From assembly GCA_030146295.1 (NCBI GenBank), contig JASLCD010000175.1, positions 1 to 9,028 on the forward strand: a DNA stretch of 9,028 nucleotides, written 5' to 3'. Positions 1 to 8,990 of this stretch are shown here, in pieces. Under the pieces are notes generated by a model, which saw only the letters and a list, made by a program, of their open reading frames with translations, was not told the DNA's origin and did no database searches. Position 1 is the first letter of the stretch. Each line of letters opens with the position of its first letter. The DNA is from Chryseobacterium sp. (lineage in GTDB: Bacteria > Bacteroidota > Bacteroidia > Flavobacteriales > Weeksellaceae). A program made the position numbers and the translations under genes.

Positions 1-1
1 G

Positions 2-3000
2 AAAAAAACAGATACATTTTCACATTATCGTGAAGGAAAATCACAAATGCAGCGCTTTTTAGCAGAATTAGATCCTGGGAATCTTGAGTTACACGATTTC
101 GATTTGTTTGACTGGCTATTGTTCGCAAACAATTTTGCTAAGCGTGTACAATATTTCACCAAAGATAATAATACAAAGCCAAAAGGAAACTGGGGAAACT
201 TTTTCTTGGGTGATGATGATACCGATGCTGTTCCTCGTAGAGAAAGCGTTGAGTATAAAAGTATGAAAAAACAGGTTACAGATCTGATGTCCCAGTTTGA
301 ACAAGACAGCAGCTTGACCCCTCACCTTACCTTATTTGTTTGCTTTTTAAAATTACTGGATTTCTCAAAAAAAGCCTTCAATAATCTTACGAAAAGGCAC
401 TTGGATTTCTATTATAATGAAATCCTTCAAATTGAGAAAAATGATGCTAAAGCAGATAAAGTCTATGTGATCTTTGAATTGGCAAAAAAAGCCATTCAGG
501 AAAAGGTTCCGGGAGGTACATTGCTGGATGGTGATAAAGATGCCAATGGAAAAAAACGCATTTACAAAACAAATGAAGAGCTCGTTGCCAATCAGGCAAA
601 AGTAGTTGAGATCAAAAGTTTTCTAAATGATGTTGAAAAAAGAGAACTGAAAATGGCTCCGGTAGCTAATTCTGCTGACGGTATGGGAGACAGCTTACCG
701 GAAGACAGCAACTATTGGTGGCCGTTCGGGTACAATACAGATGAAACAAATTCGGATAAATCTATTTATAAAGAACTTCCAAAAGCCAAAATGGGTTTTG
801 CTGTGGCATCATCATTATTCGACCTGAAAGAAGGGGAGAGAACAGTAACACTTACAATAGATTTTACCAAAAACTCGACTCAAAAATTACAGAATATCTC
901 AAAAACAGATATTGAAAATAATATCAAAGTACTTTGTAGCGGGGAAAAAGAATGGTTATCAGGCATTGTTTTAAAATGTACTAATAATGTAGAAGATCAG
1001 CTGGAGCTTTCTTTTACATTATCTAAAGACTTTCCTGCAGTCGTACAATACGATAAGAAAGTTCTTCCGGAAACTTTCCAAACCAGTTTTCCGGTCGTAA
1101 GATTTGTAATCGAAGGACAAAAGTACTATGATATTTACGAAGCTATTTCTGAAAAACTAATAAAAAATATAGGAATAGCAGTGGATGTAAAAGGAGTAAA
1201 ATCTATCCAGATAGAAAATGATAACAGCACATTAAATTCGGAGAAACCTTATTATCCATTCACTGCACAACCTATTAAAGGGTCCAATTTTTATATTAAA
1301 TGTGATGAAATGTTCTCAAAAAAATGGCAGGATGCAGACATCACCATCAATTGGAAAAATACTCCGGATTCCATAAAAGATTTATACAACGGATATATCA
1401 TTCAGCCTAATCAGAACATCAGCGTAAAAGACTTTGAAGCGTTGAAAAATACATCTATTGTAGGTTCTGATGCTTATTTTAAAGCAGATACGGCATTGTT
1501 GGAAAAAGAAGTATGGTACAGCAAAGCTCATAATATTGAGGTATTTAAAAAAACAGACAGTGGTTATAAAACCCAGTTTTCTATAAATAACACAACAAAT
1601 GAGGCCGGTACCAGTGAAGCCATCCGATTAACGCTGAACCAGTCGTCATTACAGGATGTATACCCTAAATTGTATACATTGGCATTATCCAGTGCTCCGG
1701 AAAGCAGAAAACTTATTCCAAATGAGCCTTACATTCCTTTTGCTGAAGATATTGAGCTGAATTACAGAGCAAAAGAAAGTGCCTACTCCTACCTGGATCG
1801 AAACCCGGATGGAGCCGCTTCAAAAAGTAAAGGAGTACAGCTGTACCATGAAGATGCTTTCGGGCAGTACGAGAAAGAAGTTGAGATAAAGAGTATAGTC
1901 CCTGTGCATTCCAACGGAGGTGAATTGTACATCGGTCTTGAAGCAATGCCTCAGACAACCGTCTCTCTGTTGATACAAATGCTGGAAGGAAGTGAAAACC
2001 CTTTAGTTGAAACTTTCCAGGAAAAAGAATTTATAGAATGGCATATCCTTTCCGGTAATACATGGGTGAGTCTTTCAAATTATATGCTGCAAAATGAAAC
2101 CAGAAAATTTCTGGAATCAGGTATTGTGAAGTTTAAAGTTCCGAAAAGTGTAAGCACAAACCATACAAGACTCACCAACGGATTGGTTTGGATCAGAGCC
2201 AAATCACAAAGAAGTTATGATGCGGTATGTAAAATTCAGGGAATATACACCCAGGCTGTTTTGGCAACCTTCCAGAATCAGGATAACGATCTGTCACATC
2301 TGAATAACGGATTGCCGGCAAAAACGATTGCCAAACTGATTACCAGAGTGCCTCAGGTAAAATCGGTAAGCCAGCCTTATAACTCGTTTGACGGTAAATA
2401 TAAAGAATCAGATACCGAGTTTTACAGACGCGTTAGCGAAAGATTAAGACATAAACACAGAGCTATTACGCAATGGGATTATGAACAGCTCGTGCTGCAG
2501 GAGTTCCCGGAAGTTTTTAAAGTGAAATGTTTAAATCATACCTCAGAAATCTCCTATATGGCTCCTGGCCATGTAACCCTCATGGTGGTGCCGAATATCA
2601 GAAATAAGAATGCTTTTGATGTCTATCAGCCCAGAGTAAGCAGAGCGACTTTGAATAAAATTCAAAATTATGTCAATGAATTGAATACAATGCATGTGAA
2701 AGCTCAGGTAATAAACCCCAATTATAAAGAAGCAAAAGTAGAAACGAAAGTTAAATTCTTTGAGCAGTACGATGAAACATTTTACACCAAACAATTAGAC
2801 GAAGATATTAAAAAATATATATCGCCTTGGGCTTTTACGGACGCTAAAGAAATTGATTTTAATGTGGAACTCAATATCAATCAGCTTATTAATTACCTGG
2901 AGCAGCTGTATTATGTAGATTACATTGATGAAATAAAAATACGGGTAAATGATGTTTTACAAAAACAATCCCTGATCGAAGTAGATCCAAAATCAATTTT

Positions 3001-3052
3001 GGTATCAGCCAAGCAGCACAATGTTAGTATTACGGAACAAGTATGTATTTAA
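2..3052 (+). CDS. Baseplate J/gp6-like wedge protein of a contractile injection system (5' end outside window)
   Basis: This is a large J/gp6-type (Afp11-like) baseplate wedge protein, expected to help form the wedge ring that holds the sheath and tube of an extracellular contractile injection system. Residues are counted from the ATG at 47. The family signature lies near the C-terminus: an ESDTEFYRRVSERLRHKHRA block at about 787-806, then WDYE, FPEVFKVKCLNHT, APGHVTLMVVP, SPWAF at 926-930 and a closing VDYIDEI segment. Upstream, GELYIGLEAMPQ followed by SLLIQMLEGS (about 625-649) is also typical of the Bacteroidota versions. The protein is much longer than P2 gpJ (about 300 residues), the extra length being beta-rich inserts. 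No stop codon occurs between base 2 and the ATG at 47, and that stretch encodes YREGKSQ, which resembles the REG-SQ-QR-L motif expected near the N-terminus of this family. The true start is therefore probably left of the window. There is no signal peptide or membrane segment. The family call is firm; the exact role is inferred from homologues. Confidence 0.9.
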   Translation, partial: KKTDTFSHYREGKSQMQRFLAELDPGNLELHDFDLFDWLLFANNFAKRVQYFTKDNNTKPKGNWGNFFLGDDDTDAVPRRESVEYKSMKKQVTDLMSQFEQDSSLTPHLTLFVCFLKLLDFSKKAFNNLTKRHLDFYYNEILQIEKNDAKADKVYVIFELAKKAIQEKVPGGTLLDGDKDANGKKRIYKTNEELVANQAKVVEIKSFLNDVEKRELKMAPVANSADGMGDSLPEDSNYWWPFGYNTDETNSDKSIYKELPKAKMGFAVASSLFDLKEGERTVTLTIDFTKNSTQKLQNISKTDIENNIKVLCSGEKEWLSGIVLKCTNNVEDQLELSFTLSKDFPAVVQYDKKVLPETFQTSFPVVRFVIEGQKYYDIYEAISEKLIKNIGIAVDVKGVKSIQIENDNSTLNSEKPYYPFTAQPIKGSNFYIKCDEMFSKKWQDADITINWKNTPDSIKDLYNGYIIQPNQNISVKDFEALKNTSIVGSDAYFKADTALLEKEVWYSKAHNIEVFKKTDSGYKTQFSINNTTNEAGTSEAIRLTLNQSSLQDVYPKLYTLALSSAPESRKLIPNEPYIPFAEDIELNYRAKESAYSYLDRNPDGAASKSKGVQLYHEDAFGQYEKEVEIKSIVPVHSNGGELYIGLEAMPQTTVSLLIQMLEGSENPLVETFQEKEFIEWHILSGNTWVSLSNYMLQNETRKFLESGIVKFKVPKSVSTNHTRLTNGLVWIRAKSQRSYDAVCKIQGIYTQAVLATFQNQDNDLSHLNNGLPAKTIAKLITRVPQVKSVSQPYNSFDGKYKESDTEFYRRVSERLRHKHRAITQWDYEQLVLQEFPEVFKVKCLNHTSEISYMAPGHVTLMVVPNIRNKNAFDVYQPRVSRATLNKIQNYVNELNTMHVKAQVINPNYKEAKVETKVKFFEQYDETFYTKQLDEDIKKYISPWAFTDAKEIDFNVELNINQLINYLEQLYYVDYIDEIKIRVNDVLQKQSLIEVDPKSILVSAKQHNVSITEQVCI

Positions 3053-3076
3053 CAATAATAAGAAGAAAACATAATC

Positions 3077-5884
3077 ATGTCAGAAAATAAACATATTAGT
3101 ATATCAAAAAATATAGAAACGGGGGATCAGACAGATTTTCATTTTCTACGCAAAACAGGGATTGAATACATCGAAAAGCTAGGAGGACAACTCTGGACCG
3201 ATTATAACTCGCATGACCCTGGTATTACCACCCTGGAGGTTTTAAGCTATGCCATAACAGATCTTGGGATGAGAATGAACCTGAAGATGGAAGATATCTT
3301 AACATCCGATGACGCAACAAAAGACATTCATACCCAGTTTCTGAAAGCTACAGAAATTTTGCCTTCAAGACCTTTAACAGAACTGGACTATAGAAAACTG
3401 TTTATCGATATCAACCTGGTAGCAGGTCATCAAAGACCCATCCGTAATTGCTGGCTGGTTCCTAAAGAAGAAGCCCTGTATGTGGATTGCAAAACAGGAA
3501 AACTGGACTTTAAACCGATCGGACAAAAGACACAAAGCTTTACTGTAAAAGGATTGTATGACCTTTATGTGGATTATGCAGAAGATATTGATAATGACGG
3601 TGTCGGATGCGAAAAATCCAATGTCAATATTCAAATATTAGACCGCTATCACGCCAACAGAGGTCTTTGTGAGGACTTAGCAGAAATCAAAGAGGTAGAG
3701 ACTCAGAAAGTGGCGGTATGTGCCCGTATCGGGCTTGTCAACAAAGCTGATGAAGAACTGGTACATGCTAAAGTAATCAGGGCGATCAATAATTACTTAT
3801 CTCCTGAGGTTCATTTTTATTCATTGAAACAGATGCTTGATAAGGGGCTGCCTACAGATCAGATTTTTGAAGGTCCTGTTCTTGATAATGGATTTATTGA
3901 TACGGAAGAACTTAAAAACAGCCAGCTAAGAAGAGAAGTCCGCCTTTCTGATCTCATCAGTGAAATCATGAAAATTGAAGGAGTGAAAGAAATTCATGAA
4001 ATTTCTATTGCAGGCTGTGATAACGTGATCAAACAGAACAACGACTGGTTGATCTGCATTGAAAAAGGTAGAAAACCGGAACTTTGTGAGCTAAGTTCAT
4101 TCAGTTATAGTAAAGGAGCTCTTCCGTTAAATATCAATGATGAAAAAGTTCAGGAGTACCTGGAAACATTGAAAAAAGAAGAAGAAATTCTGAGAGAAAA
4201 TGCAAGACAAAATAAAGAATTGCCTTTACCAAAAGGAACTTCATACGATATAGGAAACTATGCTACCATTCTCAATGAATTTCCGGATACCTATGGAGTA
4301 GGAATCTCAGGTATTATAGGAAACCAAACTCCGGAAAGAGAAGCTTTGGCTAAACAATTGAAAGGGTATTTGTTGTTTTTCGACCAGATCCTTGCCAGTT
4401 ATTTCAAGCACCTTGAGAAAGTAAAAGAAGTATTAAGTGTAAATGGTAACTTAAAGAGAACCTTTTTTACACAGGCCCTTAAAAATATTAAAGGCTTTGA
4501 TGAATTGGTTCCCGATTATGATACCGACAGCGAAGATGTGCTTACAGATTCATTGTATGAAGAGCTGGATAACAGTGTGGAGCGCCGAAATGAAGTTTTG
4601 GATCATTTGATCTCCCGTTTTGCTGAAACATTCAGCGACTATACTTTCCTGATGAAGTCATTGTATGGAAAATCTACTGACGAAATTGTCTTAAGCAACA
4701 AAGAAAAGTTCCTGAAAGAATATACATCGTTAAGTAAAGACAGGGGATTAGGATACAATTATACGCTAATCGGAGATTCAGACATTTGGAATACCCGTAA
4801 CATTTCCGGTGTACAGAAAAGAATTGCCCGTTTGCTGGGAATCAAAGATTATAGCCAGAGGAATTTATCTCAATCACCTGTTTCAATCACCCAAACAGTA
4901 AATACTAATGGCAAGCCCATTTACTCCTGGAAAATCAAAGATACTTTAGGGAATATTATCTTATCCTCTGTCAATACATTCCAGATTGAATATGCGGCAA
5001 CCAAAAACCTGAATGAAGCAATTTATCAGACGATTCAGATAGATCAGGAAGATCTTGAAAATGCTCTGGAAGATTTAAAGGAACTCGGAGAAAAAGGTAA
5101 GCTGAATAATGACCTGATCGGGAATATGAAAATTCGTTTTTCATCAGGCGGTAATTATTATTTTGACATTGTAGAAGATGCCGAAGGAAAAAATATAATC
5201 GCTACCCATAAAAGAACAAACCCTTATGCCAACCTGAAAGCATTGAAAGACGGTATCAGGGAGACCGTGAAGTATTTTAAATATGAATTTACAGAAGAAG
5301 GGATTTTCCTTATTGAACACTTACTGCTGAAGCCTACTACTAAAGATTATAAACTTATGGGCGGGATCGGCTGTATGTCTATAGGAGGTTCTTTTAAAGT
5401 GATGTATGACGTCGAAGAAAAAAATACCACTACGGATCCCATCAAATATTCGGAAGCCTTCATGTCTTCCTGTGAAGAAGGATGTGAAACAGATGTTTTT
5501 GATCCGTACTCTTACAGGGTAAGCGTTGTTCTTCCGGGCTTTGCTTATCGTTTTCAGGATCCTGATTTCAGACGTTATGCCGAAACCGTTATCAGACAGG
5601 AAATTCCGGCTCATGTTTTGGCAAAAATTTGCTGGGTTGGAGATCGGTTGAGCGAAAAACAAACCGCTCAGAATGACTTGTCTGAATTTGAAGTTGCCTT
5701 TAAAAAATACCTTTCAGATAAATCGAAAAACAATATTGTTAATCTTGGAAACAGCATTACAGATTTATTGACCGCCCTTAGCCATTTAAATAATATCTAT
5801 AGGCCGGGAAGACTTCTGGACTGTGCAATGGAAGATAATGACGGCTTAGACGGAAAACTCATATTAGGACAATCAAACATATAA
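3077..5884 (+). CDS. Second baseplate wedge protein of the injection system (Afp12/gp7-like)
   Basis: This 935-residue protein is probably the partner of the J-like protein in the baseplate wedge, as Afp11 and Afp12 (gp6 and gp7 in phage T4) pair in related particles. The N-terminus carries LWTDYNSHDPGITTLE (39-54), a motif shared by wedge proteins. The middle has QLKGYLLFFDQ (427-437), RRNEVLDHLISRFAE (503-517) and SGVQKRIARLLGI (577-589). Two segments (about 615-657 and 693-731) resemble YegP/DUF1508 repeats. The C-terminal part holds VVLPGFAYRFQDPDFRR (817-833) and IPAHVLAKICWVG (843-855), then a short helical FEVAFKKYL element and NIYRPGRLLDC. The gene starts 24 bp after the upstream stop, with only a weak AGAAGAAA element before the ATG, which is usual for Bacteroidota. 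There is no signal peptide or membrane span. The assignment rests on recalled motifs and gene order, so the family is likely and the exact Afp12 equivalence less sure. Confidence 0.8.
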   Translation: MSENKHISISKNIETGDQTDFHFLRKTGIEYIEKLGGQLWTDYNSHDPGITTLEVLSYAITDLGMRMNLKMEDILTSDDATKDIHTQFLKATEILPSRPLTELDYRKLFIDINLVAGHQRPIRNCWLVPKEEALYVDCKTGKLDFKPIGQKTQSFTVKGLYDLYVDYAEDIDNDGVGCEKSNVNIQILDRYHANRGLCEDLAEIKEVETQKVAVCARIGLVNKADEELVHAKVIRAINNYLSPEVHFYSLKQMLDKGLPTDQIFEGPVLDNGFIDTEELKNSQLRREVRLSDLISEIMKIEGVKEIHEISIAGCDNVIKQNNDWLICIEKGRKPELCELSSFSYSKGALPLNINDEKVQEYLETLKKEEEILRENARQNKELPLPKGTSYDIGNYATILNEFPDTYGVGISGIIGNQTPEREALAKQLKGYLLFFDQILASYFKHLEKVKEVLSVNGNLKRTFFTQALKNIKGFDELVPDYDTDSEDVLTDSLYEELDNSVERRNEVLDHLISRFAETFSDYTFLMKSLYGKSTDEIVLSNKEKFLKEYTSLSKDRGLGYNYTLIGDSDIWNTRNISGVQKRIARLLGIKDYSQRNLSQSPVSITQTVNTNGKPIYSWKIKDTLGNIILSSVNTFQIEYAATKNLNEAIYQTIQIDQEDLENALEDLKELGEKGKLNNDLIGNMKIRFSSGGNYYFDIVEDAEGKNIIATHKRTNPYANLKALKDGIRETVKYFKYEFTEEGIFLIEHLLLKPTTKDYKLMGGIGCMSIGGSFKVMYDVEEKNTTTDPIKYSEAFMSSCEEGCETDVFDPYSYRVSVVLPGFAYRFQDPDFRRYAETVIRQEIPAHVLAKICWVGDRLSEKQTAQNDLSEFEVAFKKYLSDKSKNNIVNLGNSITDLLTALSHLNNIYRPGRLLDCAMEDNDGLDGKLILGQSNI

Positions 5885-5897
5885 AAATTGAAAAACA

Positions 5898-8888
5898 ATG
5901 AATGCTAAATTAGATAATATAACAACCCAATATAGAAAGTTCAACGAGAACCAGGTGTTGACAGAGGGGCAATTAAATGAATTTATAGACTATTTCGAAG
6001 ACCAGGACAGGCTATCGAGAACCCGCCTGAGCGGTGTGGGGGTAGCCTGTGGCTTTCAGTCAACGTACTTCGGTCTGGTCTCGGAAGTAGAATCAATCTC
6101 TAAAGCCAGACCTGGTGATTTGATCCCTGAACTGCCTCTTAATACTGTTGTGATTACACAGGGAGCCGGGGTTACTACAGACGGAGATTTAGTGACGCTG
6201 CGTCAGCTGGGATCTAAACCATCGGAAGCTAGGATAGGCTTCACCTCTAATAATTACAAATATTATAGAAATTATATTGATACAGTTGGGTACAACCATT
6301 TTCGTATCGGAGGCCAGCAAATTCCGCTTTTGGAATTGATTACACAGGAAGAGTATAATCAATTAAAAAGCAAAGGTATTAATGTTGACGACTTCAGACC
6401 CACCAAGGAAATCAGCAACATCTACAGCAAAGTTATCATTCTTTATTTGGAAAGCTATTCCAATGAAGAGTCGCCATGCCAGGATGCGGATTGTGATAAT
6501 ACCGGAGCAGAGCAGGTATCCAATCTTAAAGTACTTTTAGCCGATTCAGCTTCTGTGTCAGCACTTATGACCAAAGGTGATGCGAAAGACAGCATCTACA
6601 ACAGTCACAACGCCTATGAAGAGCTCTTTGATCATTTGCCTAAAATAGAGGCAAAGAGAGTCCTTCTGGATACTGGCGTTAACTCAGCTGATGAATTGAA
6701 AAAACGATTTAAATCTTCCACTAGCTCCGTTGCAGAATTAAGTCAGGGGTTTGGTGCCATTGCAAGTACTTTTAATATAAGTGTAAATCTGGGAGGGCAG
6801 ACACTTATTGACAAGTTGAATTCTTTATTGAATCCCCCCTTGGCAAGAGGCTTGGATGACTATCAGTATCGGTATGATTTACTGAAAGATTTAATTGATA
6901 CCTATAATGAAATAAAAGGATTGATCTTACACCTGAATGCTGAATGTTGCCCGGGTATAGCCTCATTCCCTAAACACCTTCTGTTGGGTGCTGTTGGAGC
7001 AACACAGGAATTAGGAAAATATATTCCGTTCCGCCACGGCTTTTACAATTCACCTATAACTACAAATGACGATGAGAATTACGAAAAAATTGTAATGCTT
7101 GCCAATCGTTTTGTACAGAAGATAAACGGTTTTCAATCGTATGTCGGAGCGATTAAAATTACTCCTTCCAATCTTTTTGTAAAACTGGGAGACAAAGCAA
7201 TACCTTATTATTATAATGTAGATAAGCCTCTATTGTCGAAGTGGAATTTTGAGAAAACAAAAACCGATAGAGAAACGTATAATTTAAGCTATCATACAGG
7301 GAATCTGGCGGGAGACGATTTTGTTCAGAACCCATTGGACTATAATATTGATAATAATGATTTTTATAGAATTGAGGGGCATTTAGGCCTGCCTTATAAA
7401 ACGGCCTTACAAAACATCAACGATCTTAAAGCAAAATACGGATTGGCCTTTGATGTTATTGCACTGGTTTTAGACAAAGGAGAAAAACCGGAAGAAGAGG
7501 ATTCTACAAAAGATAAGACAGTATCTATCGATGACCTCAGAAAACAATTGATATCAATTTCCAGTGATATCAGTAACCGAAAAAGCGATTCGCAAAGTAC
7601 GTTGCTGAACATCTCGAAATTAGATGATAAATTAAAATTACTAAACCAGGCCGAATTCTCAAAAGAAGGGTCTTCGGATGGTATTACCGTCGTAAAGCAG
7701 GATGCTAAAAAGAAAGATGTTGTAAGCGAACTTTTAAGCGACTTCCTGGAAAGAAAATCAGGGCTGGAGCATATGGCAGGAGTAGAAAAAGGAGGGACTT
7801 TTGCTGTTATTTACCATTCAAATGCCCAAAATCAGGTTCTGGCAGACTTTTCATTACCTTATCTGTGCTGTTCCAAAAAAGAACCTGTGTTCCTTACATT
7901 GCCAGGTGATAAACTATGTCAAAGCGATGCTCCGATGGTGATGGCGGTTGTTCCGGAAGATGGTGAAGTTAAAGCATTTGTGAATGGTACCCAGATCCCT
8001 GCAATTAAGCAGTCCGGTGGCCAAAGCTTATTTGATCCTAGCTTGGTAAATGCAGCTTATTTTGGACAGACCATTAATTTTACAGTTAATGATGACCCTG
8101 TAGAAGCAAAACTGATAGTATATAAAAATCCTGAAATAACATCCGTAGTGGCAGGTAACGTAACGTATGAAACACCTACGACAAATGCCAATACCACCAA
8201 CCCGGATGCAACCGTTGAATTTAATGTAACCGGAAACTTTGCAGGACTTACATTTACTTGGAATTTTGGAGACGGTAGCCCTGTTGTCAATAACGAAGCA
8301 CCAGCTACTAAGAAAACTCATGTATACAAACTGATTTCCGGACAAGAAGATACCTTCAACCCAACACTTACCATCACTAATAGCAACGGATGTAGTACCC
8401 TTTACAGGCTGGATCCATTAAAATTAACAGGACAGTCTACCATTGCTTGTTTAACAGGGATGAGAATCCTTATCCAGTATATAGACGGCAGAAATCATCC
8501 AAAACAACAGGGTCACGCTTGTAATGAAGCTACATTTAACTTAAAAGGTAACGGCTTGATCATAGGAGGCAAGACCAATGGAAATGTCTTCTTAAGTAAT
8601 ACCGGACAAAATAATGATAAATTTAATTATCCTAGCCATTATGCACCAGGGTATAAAGGACCTGATAGAGCTAGTGAAATAATTATCAGCCAGGATGAAG
8701 CACAACAGATTGCATCATTATCACCAGATGGATTTATATCCTTCTCATTAGAATGTGCATTGTCTCGTTGTCATACCGGGGTTGCCTGGACACAAATATT
8801 CCTTGCGGATAGCCAGGTTCCGATTTATGATGATTATCCGGAGAATAATTTCTTATCCATTAACCCTTGTACGGGTGATACAAGATAA
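5898..8888 (+). CDS. Multidomain PKD-containing protein of the injection system, possible fibre or baseplate accessory
   Basis: This 996-residue protein follows the baseplate genes at 13 bp, so it should be made with them. The first half looks like a Bacteroidota eCIS-associated family: NQVLTEGQLN (18-27), RLSRTRLSGVGVACG (38-52), a VVITQGAGVTTDGDLVTL segment near 84-101, ECCPG followed by FPKHLLLG (349-364) and FRHGFYNSP (378-386). A hydrophilic helical, probably coiled-coil stretch lies at about 543-582. After CC at 657-658 comes an Ig-like region, then a PKD domain with WNFGDGSP (788-795) and HVY (808-810). A final domain of about 145 residues contains several cysteines, including LECALSRCHTGVAW and NPCTG at the end. 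No signal peptide is present, which argues against a Sec-secreted adhesin and for a part of a cytoplasmically assembled particle. In Afp-type loci the tail fibre follows the wedge genes, so a fibre or surface decoration is the best inference. Binding specificity cannot be read from the sequence. Confidence 0.82.
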   Translation: MNAKLDNITTQYRKFNENQVLTEGQLNEFIDYFEDQDRLSRTRLSGVGVACGFQSTYFGLVSEVESISKARPGDLIPELPLNTVVITQGAGVTTDGDLVTLRQLGSKPSEARIGFTSNNYKYYRNYIDTVGYNHFRIGGQQIPLLELITQEEYNQLKSKGINVDDFRPTKEISNIYSKVIILYLESYSNEESPCQDADCDNTGAEQVSNLKVLLADSASVSALMTKGDAKDSIYNSHNAYEELFDHLPKIEAKRVLLDTGVNSADELKKRFKSSTSSVAELSQGFGAIASTFNISVNLGGQTLIDKLNSLLNPPLARGLDDYQYRYDLLKDLIDTYNEIKGLILHLNAECCPGIASFPKHLLLGAVGATQELGKYIPFRHGFYNSPITTNDDENYEKIVMLANRFVQKINGFQSYVGAIKITPSNLFVKLGDKAIPYYYNVDKPLLSKWNFEKTKTDRETYNLSYHTGNLAGDDFVQNPLDYNIDNNDFYRIEGHLGLPYKTALQNINDLKAKYGLAFDVIALVLDKGEKPEEEDSTKDKTVSIDDLRKQLISISSDISNRKSDSQSTLLNISKLDDKLKLLNQAEFSKEGSSDGITVVKQDAKKKDVVSELLSDFLERKSGLEHMAGVEKGGTFAVIYHSNAQNQVLADFSLPYLCCSKKEPVFLTLPGDKLCQSDAPMVMAVVPEDGEVKAFVNGTQIPAIKQSGGQSLFDPSLVNAAYFGQTINFTVNDDPVEAKLIVYKNPEITSVVAGNVTYETPTTNANTTNPDATVEFNVTGNFAGLTFTWNFGDGSPVVNNEAPATKKTHVYKLISGQEDTFNPTLTITNSNGCSTLYRLDPLKLTGQSTIACLTGMRILIQYIDGRNHPKQQGHACNEATFNLKGNGLIIGGKTNGNVFLSNTGQNNDKFNYPSHYAPGYKGPDRASEIIISQDEAQQIASLSPDGFISFSLECALSRCHTGVAWTQIFLADSQVPIYDDYPENNFLSINPCTGDTR

Positions 8889-8918
8889 TCATTCGATAAA
8901 AAGGAAAAATAATATAAT

Positions 8919-8950
8919 CACTTCATAGGCAGTATTCTGTCTATGGAGTG
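8919..8950 (+). promoter_or_regulatory. 14-bp stem-loop in the spacer between the two paralogous genes
   Basis: Left arm 8919-8932 pairs with right arm 8937-8950 over 14 contiguous positions around a TATT loop. Twelve pairs are Watson-Crick; the other two (8923-8946 and 8929-8940) are G-U wobbles on the + strand. No U-run follows the stem, so it is not a standard intrinsic terminator. It sits 30 bp after the stop of the PKD protein and 40 bp before the next ATG. A transcript-stabilising or expression-tuning element, or a weak terminator, would fit. The hairpin is seen directly; its function is inferred. Confidence 0.5.
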
Positions 8951-8990
8951 TATTAAATGATCTTAATGAATCATTAAAAAATTAACAATA

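Noticed and set aside
2..3052. A type VI secretion (T6SSiii) or ordinary prophage tail locus instead of an eCIS
   Set aside because: No TssF/TssG-type or membrane-complex protein and no phage head or integrase gene is visible, and the large J-like and gp7-like pair fits Afp/MAC-type loci better. The sheath, tube and ATPase genes are outside the window, so this is a preference, not proof.
5321..5662. A 113-codon open frame on the - strand inside the second baseplate gene
   Set aside because: It lies opposite a well-supported coding frame with recognisable wedge motifs. Its product is low-complexity and unlike known proteins, with no leader or promoter visible.
8028..8345. Open frames of 105 and 77 codons on the - strand opposite the Ig/PKD region
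   Set aside because: They overlap each other and a convincing + strand domain. The products, rich in Cys/Tyr/Ile or Val/Thr, look like antisense translation rather than real proteins.
5898..8888. The PKD protein as a secreted gliding or adhesion protein (type IX secretion)
   Set aside because: There is no N-terminal signal peptide and no recognisable C-terminal type IX sorting domain, and the gene sits 13 bp after a baseplate gene.
8956..8975. A second, A/T-rich inverted repeat (AATGAT and ATCATT around an 8-nt loop)
   Set aside because: Six mostly A-T pairs with a long loop are expected by chance in sequence this A/T-rich, and no U-tract follows.
8889..8990. A separate Bacteroidota promoter (TTTG then TAnnTTTG) for the downstream paralogue
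   Set aside because: I found no TAnnTTTG -7 element at a suitable distance from the ATG at 8991.
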